64,000 nucleotides of DNA, from NCBI RefSeq assembly GCF_002205845.1, contig NZ_NISI01000006.1, forward strand, positions 186,001 to 250,000, in the 5' to 3' direction. The stretch is from Roseateles puraquae. Its GTDB lineage: Bacteria > Pseudomonadota > Gammaproteobacteria > Burkholderiales > Burkholderiaceae_C. Position numbers and translations under genes: made by a program. The notes below the pieces were generated by a model. That model ran no database searches and was not told the DNA's origin. It worked only from the letters and a program-made list of their open reading frames with translations. This document shows, piece by piece, positions 44,691 to 55,256 of this stretch (within the stretch, counting starts at the first letter, position 1; the number at the start of each line of letters is the position of its first letter).

Positions 44691-45282
44691 GGCACGGCCC
44701 AGCGGGGATTTCGCCCCCGCGGGCGACCTACGTTTTGTCCCGCCAAGAAGTAGGCAAAAAGCTCCCCCCGACCGCGCCGCCCCCCGCTTCGCTTCGGGTT
44801 CCCTGCGCTGCTCAGGCCTTGAGGGCTCGCGCGGAACTCGCTTCGCTACGCTGCGCTCAAACAACCGCGCGAAGTCAGTTGTTGAAGCGTGCTGCGCACG
44901 CGCCCTCAAGTCCTTGCGCTGCTCGGCGGCGCTCAAGGGGGTAAGACGAAATACCTCAAACGCCCGGCCTGTGCGATTGGCAACTCGGCTGTTCGGCTGC
45001 TCGGCTGTTGGCTGTTCGGGGTCTCCCCTTCAAAACCGCCGAGAAGCACAGAAGCCCGGGGCGCGCGCGCAGCGCGCTTCAACTTCTGACTTCGCGCCCC
45101 TTTGTCTGAGCGTAGTGAGCGCAGCGAACGAAGCGAGTTGGGCGCGGCCCCGGGCTTCGAGCATCGCAGGGCACCCCGAAGCGCAGCGCAGGGGCGGTTT
45201 TGCAGGGGTCGTTTTTTGCCTACTTTTTGTCGACACAAAAAGTAGGTCGCCCGCCGGGGCGAATTCCCGGCTGGGCCTTGCC
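44691..45282. repeat. Inverted pair of a ~255-base Burkholderiales-type repeat
   Basis: The left copy (44691 to about 44945) and right copy (about 45022-45282, opposite strand) are related along their whole length. The outermost 42 bases (44691-44732 and 45241-45282) agree at 37 positions. Inside, both carry the AACTCGCTTCG and GCGCGAAGTCAG blocks and GTAGGCAAAAA. The right copy keeps a perfect hairpin CCTACTTTTTGT/ACAAAAAGTAGG (45219-45246); in the left copy it has decayed. No transposase or gene lies inside. Several open frames across it are artefacts of the repeat. It splits the furanose ABC operon. Confidence 0.9.
44986..45018 (+). repeat. Short tandem repeat at the centre of the inverted pair
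   Basis: Four near-identical units of CGGCTGTT (44986, 44994 with one change, 45002, and a seven-base unit at 45010) fill the spacer between the two inverted copies. It is too short and regular for a CRISPR and probably marks slippage at the junction. Confidence 0.75.
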
Positions 45283-45308
45283 AATAAGCCGACATCGGAG
45301 CGGCACCC

Positions 45309-46864
<1,556 letters not shown>

Positions 46865-46868
<4 letters not shown>

Positions 46869-47878
46869 CCTCGCGCCTCGCCATGCCCTCACCGCGCCCC
46901 GCCACAGCGGCGACCCGTGCGCTGCGCCACCCCCTCGCCCGGCCGCTGGCCGCGCTGATCCTGCTGCTGGCCACGGCGGCCGTGTGCGTGCCGGGCTTCC
47001 TGCACCTGGAGATCAAGGACGGCCACCTCTACGGCAACCTGGTCGACATCCTTCACCGCGCAGCCCCCTTGATGCTGGCCGCGCTGGGCATGACGCTGGT
47101 GATCGCGACACAGGGCATCGACGTGTCGGTGGGCGCGGTGGTGGCGATCGCCGGCACGGTGGCGTGCGCGCTGGTCGGCTCGCATGGATTGGCTGTGGCA
47201 CTCACTGCGGCACTTGGAGCAGCGCTGTTGTGCGGGCTCTGGAACGGCCTGCTGGTCTCGGCCCTGGGCCTGCAGCCCATCATCGCCACGCTGATCCTGA
47301 TGGTGGCCGGCCGCGGCCTGGCCCAGTTGATGGCGGACGGGCAGATCCTCACCGTCTATGAGCCCGCGAGCTTCTTCTGGCTGGGCGGCGGCTGGCTGCT
47401 CGGGCTGCCGGTGTCGTTCTTCGTGGTGGCCGCCGTGGCCGGCCTCACGGCCCTGCTGATGCAGCGCACGGCGCTGGGCCTGTTCATCCAGGCCGTGGGC
47501 ATCAACCCGGTCGCCGCCCGCCTGGCCGGCGTGCACACCGCGGCGGTGGTGGGCTTCGTGTACGTCTATTGCAGCCTGGGCGCCGGCCTTGCCGGCCTGA
47601 TGATCGCCTCCAACATCAAGAGCGCCGATGCCAACAACGCCGGCCTGCTGCTGGAGCTGGACGCCATCCTGGCCGTGACGCTGGGCGGCGGGCAGCTCAG
47701 CGGCGGGCGCTTCAGCCTGGCTGGCAGCCTCATCGGCGCCCTCATCCTCCAGACCCTCACCTCCACGATCTACGCGCTGGGCGTGCCGCCGCAGGTGACC
47801 ATGGTCGTGAAGGCGGTCGTGGTGTTCGCCGTCTGCATCTCGCAGTCGTCGGTCTGGACGTCCCGGAGGTCGGCATGA
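46865..47878 (+). CDS. ytfT: Sugar ABC transporter permease (YtfT-like)
   Basis: A 337-residue inner-membrane permease of the ribose/galactofuranose type with about nine hydrophobic helices. The GMTLVIATQGIDVSVGAVVA loop and the late VTLGGGQLSGGRFSL segment are conserved in YtfT and RbsC. It overlaps both the ATPase and the second permease by ATGA-type junctions, so the three proteins are translated together. Confidence 0.93.
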
Positions 47879-48852
47879 ACGCCTGGCGCCGGGCCCTGGC
47901 GGCTCCGTCCTTCACGAGTTGGGTCAGCGTGGCGCTGATGGCGCTGCTCTTCGCCGCGGGTGCGGCCCGCTACACGGGCTTCGCGTCGCCGCAGGTGGTG
48001 CTGAACCTGCTCATCGACAACGCCTTCCTGCTGGTCATCGCGGTGGGCATGAGCTTCGTGATCCTGTCCGGCGGCATCGACCTGTCGGTGGGCTCGGTGA
48101 TGGCGCTGACCACGATGGTGGCGGCGTGGCTGCTGCAGGTGGCGCACTGGCCGGCCGAGACCGTCATCGCGCTGGCGCTGGCGGGCGGTGTGGCGTTCGG
48201 CGCGTTGCAGGGGCTGGTGATCCATGGCTTCCGGCTGCAGCCCTTCATCGTCACGCTGGCGGGCATGTTCCTGGCGCGCGGCCTGTGCTTCCTGATCAGC
48301 GTGGACAGCATCACCATCGACGCGCCTCTGTTCCTGAGCCTGTCGCAGACGCAGCTTCCGCTGTGGGGCGGCGCCTTCCTGTCCCCCGGCGCGGTCATTG
48401 CGCTCGCCGTGCTGGCGGCGGGCCTGTGGACGGCCCACGGCACAGCCTTCGGCCGCACGGTCTACGCGCTGGGTGGCAACGAAACCTCGGCGCTCATGAT
48501 GGGCTTGCCGGTGGGCCGCACCAAGGTGGCGGTGTACGCGCTCAGCGGCGGCTGCGCCTCGCTGGCCGGGCTGCTCTTTGCCTTCTACATGCTCAGTGGC
48601 TACGGCCAGCACGGCCAGGGCGTGGAGCTGGACGCCATCGCCGCCGTCGTCATCGGCGGAACCGTGCTGACCGGGGGTTATGGCTATGTGGCCGGCGCGC
48701 TGTCAGGCGTGCTGGTGCTGGGCCTGATCCAGACCCTGATCGCCTTCGACGGCACGCTCAGCTCCTGGTGGACCAAGATGGTCATCGGCGGGCTGCTGTT
48801 CCTGTTTTGCGCCGTGCAGCGGCTGCTGGCGGTGCGCAAGGCCGGGGCCTGA
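47875..48852 (+). CDS. yjfF: Sugar ABC transporter permease (YjfF-like)
   Basis: A 325-residue permease paralogous to the preceding one: GMSFVILSGGIDLSVGSVMA and VIGGTVLTGGYGYVAG mark the same loops. Two different permeases in one system is specific to the YtfQRT-YjfF class and supports the furanose-transport assignment. The start ATG 47875 has GGAGG before it. It is the last gene of the arabinose run; no terminator hairpin is evident behind it. Confidence 0.93.
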   Translation: MNAWRRALAAPSFTSWVSVALMALLFAAGAARYTGFASPQVVLNLLIDNAFLLVIAVGMSFVILSGGIDLSVGSVMALTTMVAAWLLQVAHWPAETVIALALAGGVAFGALQGLVIHGFRLQPFIVTLAGMFLARGLCFLISVDSITIDAPLFLSLSQTQLPLWGGAFLSPGAVIALAVLAAGLWTAHGTAFGRTVYALGGNETSALMMGLPVGRTKVAVYALSGGCASLAGLLFAFYMLSGYGQHGQGVELDAIAAVVIGGTVLTGGYGYVAGALSGVLVLGLIQTLIAFDGTLSSWWTKMVIGGLLFLFCAVQRLLAVRKAGA

Positions 48853-48913
48853 GGCAGGGTTGCCGGTAGCCCTTCAGCGCAACGGCCCCGCGAACCGCGG
48901 GTAGGCTTGTGCC

Positions 48914-49978
48914 ATGAACTCCGCTGCACCGTCTGTCATCCTGTCCATCACACCCCTGGGCATGCCATGGCCCACGCTGGACCCTTTCCTGTTCTGCGTC
49001 CATCACGACGACGCCTACCCGGCAGGCAATGGCCGTTACGGGCCGGATGCCGCGCTGCTGCGGGGCCGGCAGATCGGCAGTGACTTCTCCGGCCAGGCCG
49101 GCTGGAGCATGTACCACGGCGAGCAGGTGCCGGGCTTCCCGGCGCATCCGCACCGCGGCTTCGAGACCGTGACCATCGTGCGCCAGGGCCGCATCGATCA
49201 TTCGGACTCCCTCGGCGCCGGTGCGCGCTTCGGCGGCGGCGATGTGCAGTGGCTGACCGCCGGGCGCGGCATCGTGCATGCGGAGATGTTCCCACTGCTG
49301 CGCACCGACGCGCCCAATCCGCTGGAGTTGTTCCAGATCTGGTTGAACCTGCCGTCGGCCAGCAAGATGGTGGCACCGCACTTCACGATGTTCTGGTCGC
49401 AGGACATCCCGCGCCAGCGCTTCACCGACGACGCCGGACGCGCGACCGAAGTGGTGAGCATTGCCGGCACCTTGCACACATCCGCCGGCGCGACCGCCCC
49501 GCTGGCTCCGCCGCCCGACTCCTGGGCCTCGCGTCCCGAGGCCGACGTGGCCATCTGGACACTGCGCCTGGCACCTGGCGCGCGCTGGACGCTGCCACCC
49601 GCCGCGGGGGCGGGCACGCGGCGCATGCTGTACTTCTTCGCGGGCCGCACGATCACGGTCGACGGCCAGGCCGTGGCCGTCAAACACGGGCTGGAGCTGC
49701 GCGCCGGGGCGGCCGTGCCCCTGGTCAACACCGGCGCCGAGCCGGCCGAGTTGCTGATGCTGCAGGGCCGCCCCATTGGCGAGCCCGTGGCCCAGTACGG
49801 GCCCTTCGTGATGAACACGCAGGCGCAGCTCCAGCAGGCTTTTGAAGACTACCGCCGCACCCAGTTCGGCGGCTGGCCCTGGCCCGATGCCGCGCCGGTG
49901 CATGGCGACGGCGCGGACCGCTTCGCCCGGCATGCCGATGGCCGCACCGAACGCTTCGCCGCCCAGGAGACGTCATGA
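48914..49978 (+). CDS. Pirin-family protein
   Basis: A 354-residue bicupin. The pirin metal site is recognisable in FPAHPHRGFETVTIV and in GDVQWLTAGRGIVHAEM. Pirins act as quercetin-2,3-dioxygenase-like enzymes or redox-sensitive cofactors; which applies is not clear. Compared with the usual ~290 residues the C-terminus is longer. Its stop overlaps the ATG of a thioredoxin-like gene, suggesting a shared oxidative-stress role. Confidence 0.9.
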   Translation: MNSAAPSVILSITPLGMPWPTLDPFLFCVHHDDAYPAGNGRYGPDAALLRGRQIGSDFSGQAGWSMYHGEQVPGFPAHPHRGFETVTIVRQGRIDHSDSLGAGARFGGGDVQWLTAGRGIVHAEMFPLLRTDAPNPLELFQIWLNLPSASKMVAPHFTMFWSQDIPRQRFTDDAGRATEVVSIAGTLHTSAGATAPLAPPPDSWASRPEADVAIWTLRLAPGARWTLPPAAGAGTRRMLYFFAGRTITVDGQAVAVKHGLELRAGAAVPLVNTGAEPAELLMLQGRPIGEPVAQYGPFVMNTQAQLQQAFEDYRRTQFGGWPWPDAAPVHGDGADRFARHADGRTERFAAQETS

Positions 49979-50307
49979 CCCCTCCCACTCCCCTGCCGCC
50001 CTACAGCCCCGAGACACTGGGCCGCGCCGAGGCCGACGCCCTGCCCGGCCCCACCGTGCTGGAGTTCGGCGCCAACTGGTGCAGCATCTGCCAAGGCGCC
50101 ACGCCCGCCATCGCCGAGGCACTGGCCGGCAAGGCCCTGCGCCATCTGCGCATCGAAGACGGCCGCGGGCGGCCGCTGGGCCGGGCCTATGGCGTCAAGC
50201 TGTGGCCGACGCTGGTCATGCTGCAGGATGGCCGCGAGGTGGCGCGCGTCGTGCGCCCGCAAGGACCGCAAGACGTCACCACAGCCCTCGCCACGCTGAC
50301 CGGCTGA
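49975..50307 (+). CDS. Thioredoxin-family protein
   Basis: A 110-residue thioredoxin fold without a signal peptide. The active site is ANWCSICQG (C36, C39) and the cis-proline turn is LWPTLVML. The CSIC dipeptide differs from the CGPC of housekeeping thioredoxins. It is coupled to the pirin gene by an ATGA overlap, so the pair probably works together. Confidence 0.9.
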   Translation: MTPPTPLPPYSPETLGRAEADALPGPTVLEFGANWCSICQGATPAIAEALAGKALRHLRIEDGRGRPLGRAYGVKLWPTLVMLQDGREVARVVRPQGPQDVTTALATLTG

Positions 50308-50337
50308 GCGGCGTCAGGCGCGCATCGACGGCGCCCG

Positions 50338-50871
50338 TCAGGGCTTGGGCGCATCCAGCGTGATCGTGCCAAAGCTGACGAAGACGATCGGCCCGCCCGA
50401 CCGAGCGCGATAGGCGCCGCTCGCACCCCCCAGCCGCGCGGCCACGGCGGTGAAGGCCCAGGCCTCTTCTTCGGTACAACGCACCAGGCGCGTCGTGTAC
50501 TGCGGCTGCTGGTGCTGCTCACCCCAGGCCTTGGCCAGCGCCGCATGCTGACGCAGCGGTGGGAGCACCGAGGGGTGGTCCCAGCCCCACAGGAATGTGC
50601 CGTTGGCCGGGTTGTAGGTGCCAATGATCTGGACCGGTGCACGTGCCCGCTTGCCGTTGTCGAAGCTGAACGTGATCTGGCCCTGGTCCTGGTCGACGCT
50701 CCAGCTCGCGGCCTCGGACAGACGCCACAGGCCATCGTTGGCGGCCAGCTGGGCCTGCAGGCCGCCAACGCTTTGTTGGACATAGGCCTGAGCGTCATCC
50801 GCGCTATGTGCAGCAGATGAGCCGGCCAGAGCCAGGCAAAGGGCGGACAGCGGGGCGAGCAGCTTGTTCAT
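50338..50871 (-). CDS. Exported DUF6882-like protein
   Basis: A 177-residue protein with a Sec signal peptide (about 1-23, ending AHSAD). The mature part shows IIGTYNPANGTFLWGWDHPS and a helix W-A-F-T-A-V-A, the pattern of DUF6882 proteins of unknown function. The start at 50871 is chosen for its signal peptide. It is convergent with the thioredoxin gene. Nothing points to a role. Confidence 0.7.
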   Translation of the reverse strand: MNKLLAPLSALCLALAGSSAAHSADDAQAYVQQSVGGLQAQLAANDGLWRLSEAASWSVDQDQGQITFSFDNGKRARAPVQIIGTYNPANGTFLWGWDHPSVLPPLRQHAALAKAWGEQHQQPQYTTRLVRCTEEEAWAFTAVAARLGGASGAYRARSGGPIVFVSFGTITLDAPKP

Positions 50872-51012
50872 GAGGGCAGGGCCTTGTGATACCCCGGAAG
50901 CAGTGAGAACCAGGTCCGAAGTGTGACCCCGAACCTGCCCCACCCGCGTCCGCAGTGGGGAAGCTAGGGGGCACCTTCCCCGAGGGTTAGGGAGGGCAGC
51001 AGCCCTGGCCCT

Positions 51013-51825
51013 TCAGCCGCCCTGCTGCAGCAGCTGATAGTCGCGCAGCGCCCGCAGCAGTGACTGCTGGCGCGCGCCGGGTGGCAGTTCGCGCGCGACC
51101 TGCGCAAAGCGGCCGACATTGCCGGCGTTCAGGAAGGGCCGGACGTTGTCGGCCACCGACTGCGCGGCTTGCCAGCCGCCGGTGTGCACGAGGCCGAGGA
51201 GCATGTCGTCGTAGCCGCTGTTCAGGCCCAGTTGCTGCCACTGCTGCAGCACCGGGTAGGCTTTGCCGAGCAGCACGGCGTCGTAGGTCTTCGCGAGGGC
51301 CGACACGGCGGCGGCCACGGTGTCGGCCGAGGGCGGCAGCCGTGCCGCCAGGGCCAGGGCTGCGGCCTGCACATGGCCGTCCGGGAAGGCCAGCAGCTCA
51401 CGCGCCCAGGCGGCCTGCTCGGCCGGGCTGCCCTGGGCGGCGAGGCGCTCCAGTTGCTGCAGCACCAGGCCCACCACCGCGAAGTGCTCGTCCAGCCCCT
51501 CGCCGCGCGTCAGGCGGCAGCTGTCGGCGGCGTAGCAGCGCGTCAGCGCGCGCAGCGCCTGTGAGGGCGTGGCGCTGGCCAGTGCGGCGGCGCTGGCCGC
51601 CGCCGCTGGCCCCGCGGTGGACACCGGCCCGGTCGCCATCCCGGCCTGATCGGCCAGGGCCGGCGCGGCGACGCCATGGGTCACAGACGACGCGCTTGGC
51701 ATCGGCGGGCCCGCCGTCACCGCGGGGGCTGAGCCCGGCGCTGTGGCCGAGACCCAGGCCCCGCCGGCCGCCAACCCGGCCAGCAAGACCACCCCCGCCC
51801 AGAAGCGCTTCACGCGGCTCTTCAT
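51013..51825 (-). CDS. Membrane-anchored hypothetical protein with helical repeats
   Basis: A 270-residue protein with one N-terminal membrane helix or uncleaved signal (about 8-27), an Ala/Pro-rich linker (28-90), and a C-terminal domain of short amphipathic helices resembling HEAT- or TPR-like repeats. Two cysteines (CYAADSC) may form a disulphide. I do not recognise it. It is the last gene of a three-gene operon, 12 bases after the lysozyme-like gene, and may help assemble or control that protein. Confidence 0.7.
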   Translation of the reverse strand: MKSRVKRFWAGVVLLAGLAAGGAWVSATAPGSAPAVTAGPPMPSASSVTHGVAAPALADQAGMATGPVSTAGPAAAASAAALASATPSQALRALTRCYAADSCRLTRGEGLDEHFAVVGLVLQQLERLAAQGSPAEQAAWARELLAFPDGHVQAAALALAARLPPSADTVAAAVSALAKTYDAVLLGKAYPVLQQWQQLGLNSGYDDMLLGLVHTGGWQAAQSVADNVRPFLNAGNVGRFAQVARELPPGARQQSLLRALRDYQLLQQGG

Positions 51826-51837
51826 GCGCCAGCCTCC

Positions 51838-53883
51838 TCAGGGCTGCAGGGCCAGGAAGGTGGCCGCCGGCCAGCGGTTGCTGCGGCAGGCCGCTGGTGC
51901 GCCGCCGCGGGTCAGGCAGGCGTTGACGAGGGCGCTGCCGAAGGGGCCGAAGACGTCCGTTTCGGTCGTGCCGTTGCGCACCACCGCCTCGGTGCAGTGA
52001 AAGCGATGGGCCGCCGAGCGCGTGGCACCGCGCGGGCAGTCGCCGTTGCCATTGGCGACTGCCGCCAGTGCCTTGGGCCAGATGGGCAGCGCCAGGGCGA
52101 CGCCTTCCACCACGGTGGCCCGGTTGGCCGTGCAGACGGCGCCACCACCCGCGTCCAGGCACGCCTGCACGGCGGCAGCCGTGAAGGGGCCGTAGGTCTG
52201 GCTGGTGCTCATGCACTGGCGCAGGTGGGCGTCGTAGCGGGTGCCATTGGGGCACAGGGCCGGCTTGGTGGCGTCAGGTGCGGCGGCCGGCACGGCCCAG
52301 TTCGCCAGCGTCGAGGTGGGATACAGGTTGCCGGCAAAGATCCAGCCCTCGCGCAGCACGCCATCGGTGTGCGTGTACTCCAGCCGGTAGTAGAGGTTGT
52401 TGGCCGAGGCGGTGCCGAACACCTCCTTCACCTGCACCGGCGTGCCCGCCGGGATGGCCACCAGCAACGTGCCGCCGGGCGTGGCGCGCATGTTGAGGTT
52501 GGGCACGACCTTCACCCAGTCGCCTGCGTAGGCGATGACGCCCGCCCCAGCCGGGGCCGCGCCCACGGCGACGCTGGCATGGGTGGCCGCGGTGCCGGCA
52601 TCGATCCAGCCATCGGTCAGCACGCCGTTGACGAGGGCGCGGATGCGATAGAGCCGCGTCTGCTGCGTGGCGCCGCTGACCATGAAGTCCAGCACCTGGT
52701 AGGTGCCAGCCGGCGCCTGGCCCAGCACCATGCCGTCGGGCGCGGAGCGCAGGTCCAGCGGCTTGAGCGTGGCGATGGCGCTGGCCAGGGATTGCAGGCC
52801 TGGCACCTGGGCGCGGCAGAGCTGGTGCCGGTTGTGGTCGACGCGGCTGAAGCCGGCCGTCTGCGACACGTAGACCTGCGTAATGCTGCCCTCGGCAAAT
52901 GGCGCACGGCCGGCCAGGCAGGCCGCGTCGCGCACGTCATCCACGCATTCCAGCGTGCTGCCGTTGAGCACGCAGGCCGCGCTGCCCACGAGCAGCAGCT
53001 TGCCGGCTTCCACCGTGCCACCGGCGGGCACCGGGCAGCTCGGGCCGTTGTCCATCAGGCAGGCCACGTCGATGCCGGCGGCCTGGTTGAGGTTGGCCAC
53101 GTCGGGCAGCCACAGGCGGTTGTCGTAGTTGTCGCGGTAGCCGTTGTCCTTGGCCACGTTGGCGTCGGCGGTGTTCTGCCAGCGGCAGACCTTGGTGGGG
53201 CCGCCGTTGTAGGCCGACCAGGCCGAGCGCGCCCGGCCACGCCAGTACTCGTCGACCTGCGCCGTGGTGCCTGTCGGCGCGGTGACGCCCCCCAGGCAGG
53301 CCGCAGGTGCCGCCTCCCACGCCGCGTAGTAGATGTCGATGGCGTAGGTGAAGTTCTGCATCATGTTCCAGCCCTTGCCTTCCTGGAGCTGGACGAAGTG
53401 ATAGCGGTCGTCGACCTGCATCATCCCGTGGCCATGGCCGCTGTCGCCGCGCATCATCTTCAGCACATAGGGCTGGCCCGTCGACAGCTGCGCATCGCGG
53501 TAGTGCGACCAGAAGGTCTCCTGACGCAGCAGCGCGTAGGTGCCACGCTGGAAGGCCTCCAGCTCGCGCGCCGACACCGCCGGCTTGCGCGAGCGCAGGT
53601 AGCGGTCGCTCGCATCGCGGATGACCGGGTACATCGACTGCATGTAGCGCTGGCGCTCCACGGTGAGGCTGGTGGCGGCATCGTTGAAGATGACGCCGGC
53701 ATAGTTCCCGCGTACGAAGCTGTCAGGACCAAAGGCCGAGGCGTCGCAGCCCGAGGGCGCGCGGCCGTGCGTCCAGCTGCCGCCGACCTTGTTGGTGCAG
53801 GCCCAGTCGTTCGGCGTCGCGGTGTAGGCGGCCTGGGCGCTGCCGGCCACGGCCAGCAGCAGGGTCATGAGGAGGTGTCGCAT
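51838..53883 (-). CDS. Secreted lysozyme-like protein with two SH3b domains and a C-terminal cysteine repeat
   Basis: A 681-residue protein with a signal peptide (about 1-18). Residues ~75-260 look like a transglycosylase/lysozyme domain: a catalytic-type E122 in LRQETFWSHY, the GHGHGMMQVDDR block (149-160) and AYNGG (224-228). Two SH3b-like units follow (LDLRSAPDGMVLG, about 376-430; LNMRATPGGTLLV, about 463-518). Two copies of a four-cysteine repeat end the protein (544-588 and 616-671). It probably cuts or binds peptidoglycan. The start 53883 has GAGGAG upstream. It lies 10 bases after a PEP-CTERM gene. Confidence 0.82.
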   Translation of the reverse strand: MRHLLMTLLLAVAGSAQAAYTATPNDWACTNKVGGSWTHGRAPSGCDASAFGPDSFVRGNYAGVIFNDAATSLTVERQRYMQSMYPVIRDASDRYLRSRKPAVSARELEAFQRGTYALLRQETFWSHYRDAQLSTGQPYVLKMMRGDSGHGHGMMQVDDRYHFVQLQEGKGWNMMQNFTYAIDIYYAAWEAAPAACLGGVTAPTGTTAQVDEYWRGRARSAWSAYNGGPTKVCRWQNTADANVAKDNGYRDNYDNRLWLPDVANLNQAAGIDVACLMDNGPSCPVPAGGTVEAGKLLLVGSAACVLNGSTLECVDDVRDAACLAGRAPFAEGSITQVYVSQTAGFSRVDHNRHQLCRAQVPGLQSLASAIATLKPLDLRSAPDGMVLGQAPAGTYQVLDFMVSGATQQTRLYRIRALVNGVLTDGWIDAGTAATHASVAVGAAPAGAGVIAYAGDWVKVVPNLNMRATPGGTLLVAIPAGTPVQVKEVFGTASANNLYYRLEYTHTDGVLREGWIFAGNLYPTSTLANWAVPAAAPDATKPALCPNGTRYDAHLRQCMSTSQTYGPFTAAAVQACLDAGGGAVCTANRATVVEGVALALPIWPKALAAVANGNGDCPRGATRSAAHRFHCTEAVVRNGTTETDVFGPFGSALVNACLTRGGAPAACRSNRWPAATFLALQP

Positions 53884-53893
53884 GGCGGTCTCC

Positions 53894-54523
53894 TCAGGCA
53901 CGACGGCGGCGTGTGGCGATGGCCAGCAGGCCGCCCAGCATCAGCACCAGGCTGCCAGGCTCGGGCACGGCGGCCACGTCGCCCACCCGCACGGCCCAGG
54001 CCTGCGCCAGGGTGTCGGTGGACAGCTGCTCCTGTGCGCCCATGCCCATGAAAAAGGCCAATGCCCAGCCCGGCTCGCTGGCGGTGCTGGTCCAGAACAC
54101 GGGCCCGATCGGGTTGGCGGGGTCGGCCAGGCCGATGAAGCTGCCGGTCTGCGTGAGGCTGCCGCTGCTGTTGCCCAGGCTCACATGGAAGAGATGGCCG
54201 AGCTCCGTGTTGCGGCCGGCGTTGTTCAGGCCGATGTCGGTGGAGCCGTCCTCGGCGTAGTCGAGCTGCAGCGCGATGCCGTTGACGGGCGCCACTGTGG
54301 GCAGCCGCCAGTCATCGAAGCCGCCGAAGCTCAGGCCCTCGGCCCAGGCCTTGGCGTCGGCCTGGGTTCGCAACCCACCCAGGGTCGCGTCAGTCAGCCA
54401 GGTGAGATCGGTGACGGTGTCGTAGACCATGGTGCCATTGGCCCGCGGCAGCAGGGCGGCCTGGGCGGATCCCAGGGTCAACAAGCCGGCGGCCAGGCCG
54501 GCGAACAGCTTCGTCTTGGTCAT
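53894..54523 (-). CDS. PEP-CTERM protein with DUF1566 domain
   Basis: A 209-residue exported protein: signal peptide (cut after SAQA), a DUF1566 (Lcl-like) domain (TVTDLTWLTDA, FDDWRLPTV, FWTSTASE) and a C-terminal PEP-CTERM sorting signal VPEPGSLVLMLGGLL with a basic tail RRRR. Such proteins are processed by exosortase/EpsH, usually alongside exopolysaccharide; no exosortase is in the window. It is the first gene of the operon with the lysozyme-like protein. The start 54523 is set by the signal peptide. Confidence 0.88.
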   Translation of the reverse strand: MTKTKLFAGLAAGLLTLGSAQAALLPRANGTMVYDTVTDLTWLTDATLGGLRTQADAKAWAEGLSFGGFDDWRLPTVAPVNGIALQLDYAEDGSTDIGLNNAGRNTELGHLFHVSLGNSSGSLTQTGSFIGLADPANPIGPVFWTSTASEPGWALAFFMGMGAQEQLSTDTLAQAWAVRVGDVAAVPEPGSLVLMLGGLLAIATRRRRA

Positions 54524-54630
54524 GTGGGAGCGCGAGCGGGTCGCGTGAGCTGAGGGCGGCACGCATGGTCTGCAAACCCGGCCGGCACGGACCAGCGGGT
54601 TAGTCCGCGGCCTGACTGCCAAATCGAGCG

Positions 54631-54653
54631 GCATGCATAACCCCCATGCATGC
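54631..54653. promoter_or_regulatory. Perfect 8-7-8 inverted repeat in a divergent promoter region
   Basis: GCATGCAT (54631-54638) and ATGCATGC (54646-54653) are separated by AACCCCC. The site lies about 110 bases from both the PEP-CTERM operon start and the YgjV start, a typical operator position. The regulator is not identifiable. Confidence 0.55.
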
Positions 54654-54740
54654 GCTGGCGCCGCGCCCGTCGAGCGCCGTCCCTGGCGTCAGCGAGACAA
54701 TCCGGGGCTCGCACCCGCACCCCCCTAGTTCTTGGTCCCA

Positions 54741-55256
54741 ATGACGATGGCCGACTGGTTCTCCCCCGCCCAACTCTTCGGCTACGTCGCCTTCGTGCTC
54801 GGCGTGGGATGTTTTCTGCAGACCGACGACCGGCGCTTCAAGTGGTTCATGGCGGGCGAGTGCGTGGCCTATGTCGTGCACTTCGCGCTGCTGGGCAACC
54901 CGACCGCGGTGGCGAGCTCTCTGATCTCGATGACGCGCTCGCTGCTGTCGCTGCGCACCCGGTCGAAGTGGGTGGCGGTGGCGGTGGTGGCGGCCAACAT
55001 CGGCTTCGGCCTGGCTATCGCCCGCCAGCCGAGCGACTGGCTGCCGCTGACCGCCTCCTGCCTGGGCACCATCGCCCTGTTCACCCTGCAGGGCGTGCCG
55101 ATGCGGCTGCTGATGCTGTGCGGCACCGGGCTGTGGATCGCCAACAACCTGATCGCCGGCTCCATCGGTGGCACGGCGCTGGAGATCGTCATCGCGGTCA
55201 TCAACCTGACCACGATCACGCGGATGCTGCGTCAGCGGCCCCCGGAAGCAGCTTGA
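54741..55256 (+). CDS. YgjV-family inner-membrane protein
   Basis: A 171-residue membrane protein with about six helices and the family patterns AQLFGYVAFVLGV, MAGECVAYVVHFALLG and SSLISMTRSLLSL. The function of YgjV is unknown. The start is ATG 54741 (or 54747). Its 3' end overlaps the convergent PEP-CTERM gene by 25 bases, so the two transcripts are antisense there. Confidence 0.85.
   Translation: MTMADWFSPAQLFGYVAFVLGVGCFLQTDDRRFKWFMAGECVAYVVHFALLGNPTAVASSLISMTRSLLSLRTRSKWVAVAVVAANIGFGLAIARQPSDWLPLTASCLGTIALFTLQGVPMRLLMLCGTGLWIANNLIAGSIGGTALEIVIAVINLTTITRMLRQRPPEAA

Noticed and set aside
44986-45018. Possible CRISPR-like array
   Set aside because: The units are 7-8 bases long without spacers; this is a slippage repeat.
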